64,000 nt of DNA from positions 30,867,876-30,931,875 of the forward strand of contig CM067546.1 in the NCBI GenBank assembly GCA_034509755.1, read 5' to 3'. The position numbers and the translations under genes were made by a program. This DNA is from Anisodus tanguticus (lineage: Eukaryota > Streptophyta > Magnoliopsida > Solanales > Solanaceae). The notes beneath the pieces are model-generated. The model made no database searches. It saw nothing but the letters and a program-made list of their open reading frames with translations, and was not told where the DNA came from. Positions 21,136 through 32,077 of the stretch are shown one piece after another (the stretch's first letter is position 1; the number at the start of each line of letters is the position of its first letter).

Positions 21136-22449
21136 TTATCTTTTTCTAGGAAGAGTGGTAGTTGGGTTGTTCTCAATTGTAGAAGGATTTAGTTCATCGA
21201 TACAAGGATATGTCTCACCTGACTCAGGACCTCCAAGTTCAGTGGCGGGTGAAATAGGTTCACTTGTGGTTGATTCTGCCAATGTCTCTTCGATAGAATC
21301 AGTACATAAGTCATCACTCAAAGGCACATCATTGCCAAAATTTTCATTCAAATTGATTGATTCTCCCAAAGTGGATTTGACATAAGGAAATACATCTTCC
21401 AGAAATTAGACATCTCTAGAAACATAAATCTTCTTACTTTCAAGATGATATATCCTATATTCGTTCCGCCCACTAGGATATCCAACAAAATCTCCTAATT
21501 TAGAACGTGGAGTGAACTTTTCATGGGAATTGTTGTTTACATGTCCATAACAAAGGCACCCGAAAGTTCTTAAATGGTCATATGATGGTTTCTTCCCAAG
21601 TAAAATTTCACATGGAGTTCTATCCTTTAGAATGGAAAGTGGCATACGATTGATCAAATATGCAGCAGTAAGAACACACTCTCCCCAAAATAAAATAAGA
21701 AGATTTGCTTGAAATCATAATGAACGAGCAACTTACAAAAGATGATGGTGCTTTCGTTCAACTACCCCATTTTATTGTGAAGTGTCAGTGAAACTAGTTT
21801 GATGTTCCATTCCATGTTCAAAATAATAGATCATTAAATCACGGTGACTAAATTCTAAACCATTATCAGTTTGGAAGCCTTTTATGTCCACACAGAACTG
21901 TGTGCGAACCCAGTTGAAAAATTGCAACATATAATCCTTAGTTTCTGACTTATGTTTCATGAGAAAAACCCATATCGCTCAACTAAAATCAGCCACTATA
22001 GTTAAGAAAAAATGACATCTAGAGAGATATTTTGTTTTATACGGCCCCATATGTCACAATGAATCAAATCAAAAACATGCTGAGTTTTATTCATACTGAT
22101 GGAAAAGGGTAATTTTTCTGTTTTGCTTTGTAACAAGCATCAAATAAGAAATTCCTTTTGCAAAAACTAACTAACAAATTTGGAATTAAAGAAATACGGC
22201 TAACTGATAGATGTCCCAACCGCATATGCCACATGTTTGCAGAAATCATGTTGCTTGCCGTTAATTCCCTCCCTTTTTTTATTGGCTCCAAGTAGTAGAG
22301 TCCATTCCTCTCTCTACCCACTTCAATCAGCCTCCTCGAGTGTAAGTCCTAAATTACGAAAGAATATGGCCCAAAAGTTAGTCTGCAATTCAGATTACGT
22401 GTTAGTTTACTAACTGACAGTAAATTAAAATAAAAATCTGGAACTCTGA
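21136..22449 (-). pseudogene. Copia B integrase and hinge
   Basis: The GAG-pre-integrase domain (MWHMRLGHLS, about 22200-22240) carries the two His of the zinc region; its Cys pair was not found. An integrase core piece (21960-21772) has the GFQTDNGLEFSH motif with the second catalytic Asp. The C-terminal piece (21657-21406) has the FGCLCYGHV and GDFVGYPSGRNEYRIY blocks. The acidic Ser/Pro/Thr-rich hinge lies at 21369-21136. Frames are broken at about 22090, 21770 and 21660. Confidence 0.8.
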
Positions 22450-22488
22450 GAACTTGATCAAGAATCAAAGGGTCGATACTCAGTATTT

Positions 22489-22755
22489 GCTAGCTTTTGG
22501 GGTTGAGTTAGGCCCAGTATCCATTCTTTACATGGTATCAGAGACAGATCCATTCCAATTCTTTGTTCACCGATGTTGGGTCCCCAAATTATATTATCCA
22601 CGCTTTCAGTTAATAAGGTCTGAGCATGCAGGGGAGTGTTAAAAATCTCACATCGAATATGGAATGAGAACATGGACTCCTTATATGGACTTGGATAATC
22701 CTCACCCTACAAGCTAGCTTTTGGGTTGAGTTAGGCCCAAATTACATTCTTTAAC
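22489..22755 (+). mobile_element. TRIM retrotransposon 1
   Basis: A very small LTR element without coding capacity. It has a 5'-truncated left LTR end (22489-22532), then a Met-tRNA primer site TGGTATCAGAG (22533-22543), about 85 bp of internal DNA, a purine tract (AGGGGAG, 22630-22636) and a right LTR (22637 to about 22755) beginning TGTTAAAAATCTCAC. The LTR is the same family as 33598-33940. It sits at the broken end of copia element B. Confidence 0.75.
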
Positions 22756-23002
22756 CTATGGTTTAAAAAAAAAAAAAAAAACAAGTAGCCATGTTAAATT
22801 ATGAGCAAGATTAATCGTTGTTAAAGTCAATACTAGTTACAACTAATTTTAGTTTAGAAACCATGTTAAATAAGAAAAGTCCTTCCTGATATAAAATTTC
22901 CAACATCACTACTACTTTAAATAATAAAGGGGGTTAATTAACGATTACGGTGTAATTTGATTATTTATTTAATTTTATGTGGAATTGAGGTTGTAAACTA
23001 GG
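22756..23002. other. Intergenic, A-run
   Basis: AT-rich sequence with a 17-base A run near 22767-22783. Nothing else is recognised. Confidence 0.5.
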
Positions 23003-23219
23003 TGAAAGAAATAATCCCTTAATTATTTTCATTGATAATGAGATGTATATATACAAATATATAATTCCTAAATATGGACAATATAGGAAAATAACTCTAC
23101 CTTTCCTATTCTAATTCTAATATCTTTTCCTAGTACAAGACTAATACCATAATTATAAATATACATGAATTACAATTTGTTGAGTCCAAACAATTCCTAT
23201 ATACACACGGTCCTTTACA
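23003..23219 (-). repeat. 3' LTR of copia element C
   Basis: It begins TGAAAGAAATAATCCC on the plus strand, as do the element D LTRs, and ends TTTACA before the coding end. It is shorter than the 430-bp LTRs of element D and diverges in its second half. Confidence 0.7.
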
Positions 23220-24300
23220 CCGCCGCAGTCATAGTGGGCGGTTGACGTACGCTGAGACTGTCCCTAAAATCTTCAAATAGAACCAACGGAAGACCCTTAT
23301 TAAATATGTATGCAATCTGGTATCGCGAAGGGACATGGAGGACGCGTACTTGTCCACGAGCTACCTTTTCTCGAACAAAGTGTATGTCCATCTCAATATG
23401 TTTAGTGCGCTGGTGTTGAATCGGATTCCCAGAAAGATATACTGCACTAATATTATCACAATATACCAATGTAGCTTTTTGAATGGGAAAGTGAAGCTCC
23501 AAGAGAAGATTACGTAACCAACATGATTCAGAAACCACATTGGCTACCCCTCGATACTCGGCCTCTGCACTAAAGCGTGATAAGGTAGCCTGTCTTTTGG
23601 CTGACCATGAGACCAAGTTATTGCCAAGAAACATATAGTATCCAGACGTAGAGCGTCTGGTGTCAGGACAACCACCCCAATCAGCATCAGTATACGAGAC
23701 AAGTGTAGAGGCTGATGATGGATATAAATGCAAACCATAGTCAAGTGTTCCCTGAATGTATCGGATAATACGTTTGAGCGCATTCATGTGATCCACCCTA
23801 GGATCATGCATAAACAAACACACCTGTTGTATGACATACGTAATATCTGGTCTCGTGAAAGTAATATATTGAAGAGCTCTAGCAAGACTACGATAGTGAG
23901 TGGGATTCTCGCAAGGTGAGCCAGCCGCAACACCTAGCTTGGACTTGGTATCAACTTGAGTGGAAGTAGACTTACACAAGGACATAGCAGCTCGCTCAAT
24001 TATCTCAGTGGCATACTTTCATTGGGATAAGAACAACCCTCCTGCATGACGAGTGACAGCAATCCCCAAGAAGTAATTCAAGGACCCTAAGTCTTTCATA
24101 GTAAATTCAGAACGGAATAGTGTCATGATAGACTTGCATAAATCATCAGAAGAAGTTGTCAAGATAATATCATCCACATATAATAGAATATATGCCAAGG
24201 AAGTACCACGACGATAGATGAACAGAAAATTATCAGACCGACTGTGAGAAAATCCAATAGTAGATACATAGTCTGTAAATCACTTATACCAGGCCCGTGG
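23215..24300 (-). pseudogene. Copia C RT C-terminus and RNase H
   Basis: A 256-codon frame (23985-23215) carries the RT-RNase H linker (YRSLARALQYITFTRPDITY), RNase H blocks SYTDADWGGCPDTRRS, SWSAKRQATLSR, YCDNISAVYL and HQRTKHIEMDIHFVREK, and ends just before the LTR. The YVDDI active site is in the broken stretch at about 24165-24180. Confidence 0.85.
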
Positions 24301-24307
24301 GGCCTAC

Positions 24308-25099
24308 TTAAGACCATATAAGGACTTCGATAAATAAACAGACATGATAAGAATATGTGGGGTCTCGAAAATCCAAGGGCTGATACATGTAAACTATCTC
24401 CTTAAGATCACCATGTAAGAAAATATTCTTCATTTCTAGCTGATGAATGGGCCATGCCTTTGAAAGAGCCAAACTGAGAACAGTGTGAATGGTAGCCGGT
24501 TTGACCACCGAACTAAATGTCTCACTACAATCCATGCCAACTTGTTGAGTTTTACAATCACCTACAAGACGAGCCTTATGTCTCGTAAAAGAGCCATCAG
24601 AATTATCTTTATGAGTAAAAATCCACATAGACCAAATAATATTAACACCAAAAGAATGGGGGACCAACTCCTACGTCTTATTTTCAATAAGAGCATCATA
24701 TTCATCGTTCATAGTCAATTTCCAATTCAGGTCATTTACAGCAGACACTAGATTACGTGGTAGAGGGGATTTAGAGACATTAGAATTGAGATTAAAATGT
24801 CATTTTGGTTTTAAAATACCCCTTTGACTACGATTAACTGGCCTTTGACTTGAGAAGGAAACAATTGGATTTTGGGCAGTGGGTGGGCTGGTGATGGACC
24901 GGCCAGCAGGCAGTGGGCCTACAGGCCCAATAACGGAAACAGGGGCTGGAACGGAAACTAGGACAGTGGGCTGGACCACTGGAACAGTACCGAGATCAGG
25001 ACTGGGTCGATTGTTTGGCCCACTGGGCAGTTGCGATGGAATAGTAGGGCCAGCAGGTAGTGGGCCCGCTGGCGGCTTTTGGGTGAAGGACAAGTCCAA
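24308..25099 (-). pseudogene. Copia C RT N-terminus and hinge
   Basis: RT begins near 24750 with an FTHKDNSDGSFTRHKARLVG stretch, CSETFSSVVKPATI and HQLEMKNIFLHGDLKE. The Pro-rich hinge (25099-24800), with repeated GPLPAGP-type units, connects it to integrase. Frames change near 24300 and 24680. Confidence 0.8.
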
Positions 25100-25133
25100 T
25101 AATGGTGGATAATATATTGGGAGACCTCGTCAT

Positions 25134-26365
25134 CTAAAAAATTATACGAACTAGGCCCGGGATCTTTAGCAAACAGAAATTGGGTTTCATAAAAAATAAC
25201 ATGGAGACTAATGATGATTTTATTAGACGATAAATCAAAACATTTGTAACCACGATGATTAGACGGATAACCCAAAAACACACATAAGCGGTCGAACAGG
25301 CTTGAAGTTTGTTAATTGTAGTTGACGGGAATAGTGGATAACATAAGCACCCAAAAACCCTAAGATATGTATACGAAAGATTCTTATTATAGAGGATTTT
25401 AAGAGGGGATGAATATGTCAATCCTTTGGTAGGAAGTATGTTAAGGAGATAAGTAGTCATTTGTAGAGCATGATGCCAAAAGGAAGGGGGTACGGAAGCA
25501 TGGACCAATAAAGTTCGGACAATATTATTAATGGTACACTGTAAAGGGGCCCAAGGCTGGGACCAGGACGGCTTGGGCCCAGAACCTCGAGGCCCACCCC
25601 CAGTGTTGTTACTATTCCCGCCGGTGTTGCCACTATTTCGGTTGCCGTTGTTGTTTCCGCCACGATTTTTGTCATTATTTTTACGGTTGTGACCCTTCTT
25701 GCCACCACCGTTGTTGCGGTTTTGGCCCGAATTGTCAACAAACCTATGAGATGTATTGGAGGAAGTCATCATCGCCACGGAATTGGTGCCGATAGATGCC
25801 TTTTTTGTCAATCCGGCTTTTTCTAACGTGAGCATCAAATGGGTTTGATAAAAATGGGGAAATGGATTCTTTGACGAAGGAGAGTCCCAACGCCATTATA
25901 GGCCTCAGATAGGCCTGCAACCATTTGTAGAACAAGACGATTATTGAGAATAGGTGCGCCAACGTTACGGAGTTGGTCCCCCAATTCCTTGAGCCGTTTA
26001 CACTAGGCCGAAACATTCGGGAAATCTTCCATGCTTACTTGTGAAAACTCTTGCTCAAGGGTGACAACTAGGGAATTTTTGTTGTCCTGGAATATATCAC
26101 GCAATCTATTCCAGGTAGCCATAGCCGTAGTGTCTGGTTCAATGATCGTCTGTAAAATGTAGGTAGAAATAGTGGACTAAATTCACTGAAGGACAGTAGC
26201 ATCAAAAGTGATCCATAACTGAGGATTCCACGCGGGTGGAGGGACAGAGGGAGGAATTATGTGATGGAGGACTTGATGTGAGATTGCGTGAATTTTAAAC
26301 AACTCTGCCCATGTCGCATATTGGACGTTCTCCATCTCAAGAACAATAGGGATGTGAGTCGTCAT
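25134..26365 (-). pseudogene. Copia C gag joined to integrase C-terminus
   Basis: Gag sequence starts near 26365 (LEMENVQYATWAELFKIHA) and runs with stops to a Gly/Asn-rich nucleocapsid stretch (about 25740-25580). One open frame then passes without break into the integrase C-terminus (INNIVRTLLVHASVPPSFW, then FGCLCYPLFPSTTINK) down to 25134. In element D these two parts are about 1.2 kb apart, so protease and the catalytic integrase core are deleted here. Confidence 0.8.
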
Positions 26366-27162
26366 TAATTATTCTCAATTTTAAACTCATTGTTTCATCA
26401 AATGTTAAGTGATGGTATTTGTGTTGATGCATGTAATGTCGTCTTAATGCACGAATGGAGCCGAGGGATTTGCTTTTAAGCATGAGGATAATATGTTGGG
26501 GTTAGAAAAACGTCTAAGGCCTAACTAGATTAATTAATCACTCGTGATAAGAGTGAGTTGGGTTGCGAATTTATTTCAAAACACTTTGTAAATAAATAAG
26601 AAAAGAGAGGATAGAACACGTGTGAGGGAGCGAGACGAGTAGCGATTAATTCAAAACTCATCACAAAAATAAAAGACGAGAGTGTAATAATTTAAATAAG
26701 TCGAGTTTGACCATGTGTGTGGGTACACTCCTGGGCCAACTCTTGTAAATAAAAGACTTTGTGTGCGATTACGCTTCTAGGCTGAAAATATAAGTCACAA
26801 TTTTTAAGCGATTAAATTGGGCAAACACAGTTAAGAGTTGAGGCAAGAACGGTTTATCCAAGATTAATTTAAGCCGAAGATTAGTCAATAAAGCGACCGT
26901 GCTAGAATCATGGGACTCGAGGGGTGCCTCACATCTTCCCCTCGGTCAACAGAATTTCTTACCCGTTCTTTTATTTTCTCATACAAAAAATAACAAGTTA
27001 TTTCTTTTTGATTAGGGATTCAATAAGGTTGCTTGGAACACCAAAACTCTATTCTAAATGGCGACTCCGTAAAATAAATAATTCCTAATCAAAATCGTCA
27101 CTTTAAATAGAAAAACTCTTTAAATCCTCTTCTTAATGGGAGAGTTGAAAAATGGGTGTGAA
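26366..27162 (+). other. Ogre/Tat-like LTR 3' part (probable)
   Basis: No coding frame. The stretch around 26920-27080 contains a run of sequence (CTTCCCCTCGGTCAACAGAA and a TGGCGACTCCG motif at about 27058-27068) that I associate with the 3' end and primer site of Solanaceae Ogre/Tat gypsy LTRs. No partner LTR is nearby. The 5' part (26400-26900) is unassigned. Confidence 0.35.
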
Positions 27163-28850
27163 AATTATATGACATTAGGATTTTACCCAAGTGCATGTTA
27201 TCCCCTTTTAACTTTAAACATTTGGTAAGTAGAACTTCAATAATTAACCAAAATATATCAATTTCATGTTTGTAGAGTTGGACACTAGTGTTGTACTGTG
27301 CAATTATATGATATTAGGATTTTACCCAAGTGAATGTTATCTCCTTTTATGATCATCCCACTTAATTAATATATTTGGTACATTAGGGAGTTTCCCTTCA
27401 AACATTTGGAAATCGATATATCATTTGATAACAAGAACTTTAATAATAATCAAAATATATCAGTTGCATATTTGTAAAAGTTGGACCCTAGGGTGCAACT
27501 GTGCAATCATATGACATTAGGATTTTACTCAACGGCATGTTATCCCCTTTTAACTTTAAACATTTGGAAATTGATGTATTTGGTAACAATAACTTCAATA
27601 ATTAACCAAAATATATCAATTTCATATTTGTACAGTTGGACACTAGTGTTGGACTGTGCAATTATATGACATTAGAATTTTACCCAAGTGAATGTCATCC
27701 CCTTTTATGATCATCTCACTTAATTGATATATTTAGTACATTTTGGGGTTTTCCCTCAATCATTTGGAAACTGATATATTATTTTGATAACAAGAACTTT
27801 AATAATTAACCAAAATATATCAATTTTGGTGTGAATTTCACTGGGTATATTGTTGGTATTGTATATTTGTAAGAGTTGGACCCTAGGTGGAACTGTGCAA
27901 TTATATGACATTAGAATTTTACCCAAGTGCATGTTATTTCCTTTTAACTTTAAACATTTGGAAACCGATATATTTGGCAACAAGAACTTCAATAATTAAC
28001 CAAAATATATCAATTTCATATTTGTACAGTTGGACCATAGTGTTGGACTGTGCAATTATATGACATTAGAATTTTACTCAAGTGAATGTTATCCCCTTTT
28101 ATGATCATCCCACTTAATTGATATATTTGGTACATTTGGGGGTTTCCCCCTCAAACATTTGGAAACCGATATATTATTTGGTAACAAAAACTTTAATAAT
28201 TAACCAAAATATACCAATTTCATATTTGTACAGTTGGACACTAGTGTTGGACTGTGCAATTATATGACATTAGGATTTTACTCAAGTGAATGTTATCCCC
28301 TTTTATGATCATCTCACTTAATTTACATATTCGGTATATTCGGGAGTTTCCCCTCAAATATATTTGGTAACAAGAACTTTATTAATTAACCGAAATATAT
28401 CAATGTCATATTTGTAAGAGTTGAACACTATGGTGCAACTGTGCAATCATATGACATTAGAATTTTTCTCAAGGGCATGTTATCTCCTTTTAACTTTAAG
28501 CAATTGGAAACAGATATATTTGGTAATAAAAACTTCAATAATTAACCAAAATATATCATTTTTATATTTGTACAGTTGGACACTAGTGTTGGACTGTGCA
28601 ATTAAATGACATTAGAATTTTACTCAAGTGAATGTTATCATCCTACTTAATTTGATATATTTGGTATGTTCGGGGATTTTCCCCTCAAACATTTGAAAAC
28701 CGATATATTATTTGGTAACAAAAACTTTAATAATTAACCAAAATATATCAATTTCATATTTGTAAGAGTTGGATCCTAGGATACAATTGTGCAATTATAT
28801 GACATTAGGATTTTACACAAGTGCATGTTATCCCCTTTTAACTTTACATT
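27163..28850. repeat. Satellite-like tandem array with alternating units
   Basis: About ten imperfect AT-rich tandem units occur. The anchor TTATATGACATTAG (with variants) recurs at about 27163, 27303, 27506, 27661, 27900, 28055, 28259, 28446, 28601 and 28794. Spacings are 140, 203, 155, 239, 155, 204, 187, 155 and 193 bp. Short units carry CCCCTTTTAACTTTAAAC; long units carry CCTTTTATGATCATCCCAC and a GGTTTCCCC block. The long unit of 239 bp has an extra insert near 27825-27875. Short frames inside are by-products. Confidence 0.9.
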
Positions 28851-29880
28851 GTTTGCTAAACATTGGCAACTAGCTTGAGGATCTTCCATCGAGCAAAGTT
28901 TCAATTTTCAACCTTCGAAATGGAAGGATTAAAAGGTATGATATATTTGGTAACAAGATTGGTCCAAGCAAAACGACCATTAAAATCAGATGCATAATGT
29001 AAAATTTGTAAAAATGTTTTAAAATTTGGGTAAACCAAGTAGGTCAAATTAAGATCTACATGTAGATGCAATATGAATTTATAATCAAAGTCGAATAAAG
29101 TACTGACCCTGAAATTTATATATTAATAAAACCAACTCACACAATCCAATGAATTTGCATGTTGTTCGAACAAACCATCTAATATATATTTTCACATTGT
29201 TTAAAAGGATAATATATTCTTCGATTTTTCTTGTAGCATGATATGCGGATCCGGCCCACGGCCACCCATAGTTGAACAAACCATCTAATATATATTTTAC
29301 ATTGTTTAAAAGGATAATATATTCTTCGATTTTTCTTGTAGCATGATATGCGGATCTTGTGTTACAGATTCTCTAACAAATCTCATCTTCTGATATTTTC
29401 AGTGACAAGATCTTTGAAAAGTTAGTTTATCTTATGTCATACAACGATGTGAAATGTAATATTTATTTGTGTCAAGCTCCAATATGGAGATAATGCATTT
29501 GGAGGACTCTTTAGATATGCTCAAGGAAAATGCTTGTTCGGATACTTGGCAAAATGAAGCCTACCTCAAGTTATAGTTGTTCAAAATCGAATCATAATCG
29601 ATAACCTAACCACAAAAATGACTTATTATCTTATTGATATTGGGTTATCGAATTAACTATTGGTGTACGGATTAAAATTTTATGATTAAGGGTAGAAAGT
29701 TAGTAAGTTGTTGAACGTATTTTTATTCCATACCAAAAGTATTAATATTATTTTTACATTATTATTCTTAGATCTCTTGTACTACATACCTAATTGTTTC
29801 TTTTGTTTTGTTTGTCTTATTATTTTATCATTGATGCTTGTTATTATTGTATTTTTTCATATAGAAACAATCTTCATATC
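28851..29880. other. Intergenic with a 106-bp tandem duplication
   Basis: No gene is supported. Sequence 29168-29251 is repeated at 29274-29356 with one small indel, joined by a short GC-rich linker (about 29252-29273). Confidence 0.7.
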
Positions 29881-29884
29881 TTCA

Positions 29885-29963
29885 TAAGATAAGGTCATGG
29901 TCTGGGTACACTACCCTCCTCAAAGTTATCCGTGAAATAATATTGAATTGGTTGTTGTTGTAA
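29885..29963 (+). mobile_element. SINE 3'-end fragment
   Basis: The stretch GGTCTGGGTACACTACCCTC followed by TTGGTTGTTGTTGTA resembles the 3' end of Solanaceae TS/Au-type SINEs, which end in (GTT)n after a TACACTCTACCCTCC block. The 5' part with A and B boxes is not visible. Confidence 0.5.
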
Positions 29964-30565
29964 GAAAAGACGAAGGGAGTATCTACAAAGTTAAATCTGA
30001 ACTTCAATTCGGATACATGACATTGGGTGGAAAACATTGGCCTAGTTTGATTTGGTACGGAGTTTAAAAAATAAAAGATGACTTTTGAAATGTGTGGTCT
30101 AAAAAAATCTTAGATATTTGTGAGGCTGTAAATGATCTTATAAAGTTAAATTATTTCTAAATATAAAAAGTGGTAAGTTTTTTGGGACAAACTAAGGGGG
30201 TACTTGGGATGATAATAATTTCACTTTGGATAAGTTTTGATGAATCACATGACCCCACAATTTTTTTTTGAGGAAAACCACCGAACCGCTTGAATTTTAT
30301 TTGATAACTTCCATTGCTTAATTAAATTAAAAAGAAAAAAGTATTTTTTGATAACTCGGGGAAAAGATATTGACTAACGGATAGAGGTCGTCAGTTTATA
30401 GATGCTTTACTTTTATTCCCACTAATTATGCAACTATCTTTGACAGTACTTTGAAATGCACCAGCCGATATCAAATCGAAATTTGTAACTAAATCAATCA
30501 CTGGTGCTGGTTGGCTTAAAGCTTTTATTTTTCTTATTTATAATGTTCAACTATAACAAAGTATC
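29964..30565. other. Intergenic, nothing recognised
   Basis: AT-rich sequence without a supported gene, RNA or repeat. Confidence 0.5.
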
Positions 30566-30905
30566 AATAAGTGGTCATTACACTAAGGGTATTGCTGCCT
30601 TGGGTCTCGAGTTCGATTCCCATGACCAGCGAGACTAGAGCCAAGCCTCATAAAAAATCCCTCCATACGCGTAGGGCCAAGCGGTGTATACTAATCCGTA
30701 GGGCCGGTAGGAGGTGGGGTTTCTTGTGTGTGGAGCGCAGTGATGCGGTGGGGATGGCTAGTATAAAAAGTTTACCCTCAAAGTTTTAATCCAAGGTGTT
30801 TGGCCAAGTGGTCATTACACTAAGGGTATTCGCCTGGGTCTCGAGTTCGATTCCCATGACCGGCGAGACTAGAGCCAAGCCTCATAAAAATCCCTCCATA
30901 CGCGA
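30566..30905 (+). mobile_element. Tandem pair of tRNA-derived SINEs
   Basis: Two copies of a tRNA-like SINE head are in the same orientation. The second has an A box TGGCCAAGTGG (30801-30811) and a B box GTTCGATTC (30845-30853). The first has the B box at 30611-30619 and a decayed A box. Both continue with the same body (GAGACTAGAGCCAAGCCTCA, CCCTCCATACGCG). The first is followed by a longer body up to about 30790; the second is cut short near 30905. Confidence 0.7.
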
Positions 30906-31410
30906 AACAATAATTACTAGTACCAATAAAATGATAATGTAGGTTTTCATTTCAGTTATTGATATAAATAAAATTTGAGAGTACATATAAGGATGAAAAG
31001 GGGAAATATCGACCAACTCTGTTGGTTTCTTACAAATATATTTGGTGCAACAATTCCGTTTTATATACAAGTGGTGTCTTGAGCATATTACCTCACAAAA
31101 TATAGGGGTATGATCTGCATATATTTTATACTCCTCAGACTTCACTTGTGGAACTACACCAGATATGTTATTTTTCTTGTTGTTGTCGTCTTGAACATAC
31201 ATTTTGTATAATAATGATATAAAATTAGTTTAAATGAAAAAGTGAAAATACGTGTAACCGATCCAACTTATTTGGGATTGAGGCATAGTAGTGATTGTTG
31301 GTGGTGTCAATCGAAAAATAATTTCCTCGTATTTTGGGCGAAATTGACTGACAAACGTCGGACCATGTAGACTTCTTTCATTTCCGAATTAGCTTGCGAC
31401 AAGTCTTATC
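30906..31410. other. Intergenic, nothing recognised
   Basis: A minus-strand frame at 30882-31202 has a hydrophobic end but no family resemblance and covers part of the SINE; I do not call it a gene. Confidence 0.45.
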
Positions 31411-31416
31411 ATTAAT

Positions 31417-31640
31417 ATGAGTTCGTTGATCGCGTAAGGACGGTCCATCTTGATGGATATGAGTTCGTTGATCGCGTAAGGACGGTCCATCTTGATGGAT
31501 ATGAGTTCGTTGATCGCGTAAGGACGGTCCATCTTGATGGCAAATTTCACGATAACATGTGTTTGTTGTTTGCGTAAGGACGGTCCATCTTGATCGCGTA
31601 AGGACGGTCCATCTTGATCGCGTAAGGACGGTCCATCTTT
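31417..31640. repeat. Two-tier minisatellite with palindromic core
   Basis: Three perfect or near-perfect 42-bp units start at 31417, 31459 and 31501. After about 30 bp of other sequence, three 24-bp units sharing the core GCGTAAGGACGGTCCATCTT lie at about 31572-31640. The core contains the near-palindrome GGACGGTCC. A minus-strand frame of 91 codons runs through it with a DRPYAINELIS repeat and is most likely incidental. Confidence 0.9.
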
Positions 31641-32011
31641 CATTTTCAAATGTTTGTTGTTCAATATCTTTGCTGATTTTCTTTAAGAAATTATAATTCT
31701 CACATACTTTTACCTAAAAAATAATCAACGGACGTCCCTTGATTTTCTTTAAAAAAAAATTAAAAAAACACTTCATTGATTTTGGGATGGACTCTGTTGA
31801 TTATCTTATCAGAATACTCGACTTATGGCGTTCGCCAGTTTTTGCTCTCAAAGAAGTAAAGAACATGTTTTAAATTTTTTTAGTAGTGTAATTTTATAAG
31901 ATTCGTACGTTTCTTATAATATCACTTATGCTAGCATTTCTTTCAAGCTTGAAAATGCATTCTTTTATTTTCCATCTAAATGTATAATATTTCTATTCCT
32001 CGAAATGTGAT

Positions 32012-32077
32012 TGTAATAATTTATCAGTTGACAGTCCCAAGGCATGTAATAATTTATCAGTTGACAGTCCCAAGGCA
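32012..32077. repeat. 33-bp tandem duplication
   Basis: Positions 32012-32044 and 32045-32077 are identical (TGTAATAATTTATCAGTTGA and following bases). Confidence 0.9.

Larger units (their letters stand above)
19056..22457 (-). mobile_element. Ty1-copia element B (5'-truncated)
   Basis: A second minus-strand copia element from a different lineage than element A. Pol runs from a GAG-pre-integrase piece (about 22449) to the stop at 19424-19426, followed by a polypurine tract (AAGGGGAGGATTGG on the element strand, about 19412-19425). A 3' LTR remnant probably occupies 19060-19411. Gag and protease are missing; the sequence stops where the TRIM element at 22489 begins. Several frameshifts break it. 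Confidence 0.8.
23003..26365 (-). mobile_element. Ty1-copia element C (internal deletion, no 5' LTR)
   Basis: A minus-strand copia element closely related to element D (55460-60813). It has a 3' LTR, RNase H, RT, hinge, integrase C-terminus and gag, and lacks protease, most of integrase, leader and 5' LTR. The nucleocapsid region is joined directly to the integrase C-terminus near 25545. It belongs to the Ale/Retrofit-like group. Confidence 0.85.

Noticed and set aside
27481..28609. Short plus- and minus-strand frames in the satellite array
   Set aside because: They recur with each unit and reflect the repeat, not a gene.
30611..30853. tRNA genes
   Set aside because: A and B boxes are present, but there is no cloverleaf or acceptor stem; they belong to SINE heads.
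27163..31640. CRISPR array
   Set aside because: The repeats are long, degenerate and without regular unique spacers, and the DNA is a plant genome.
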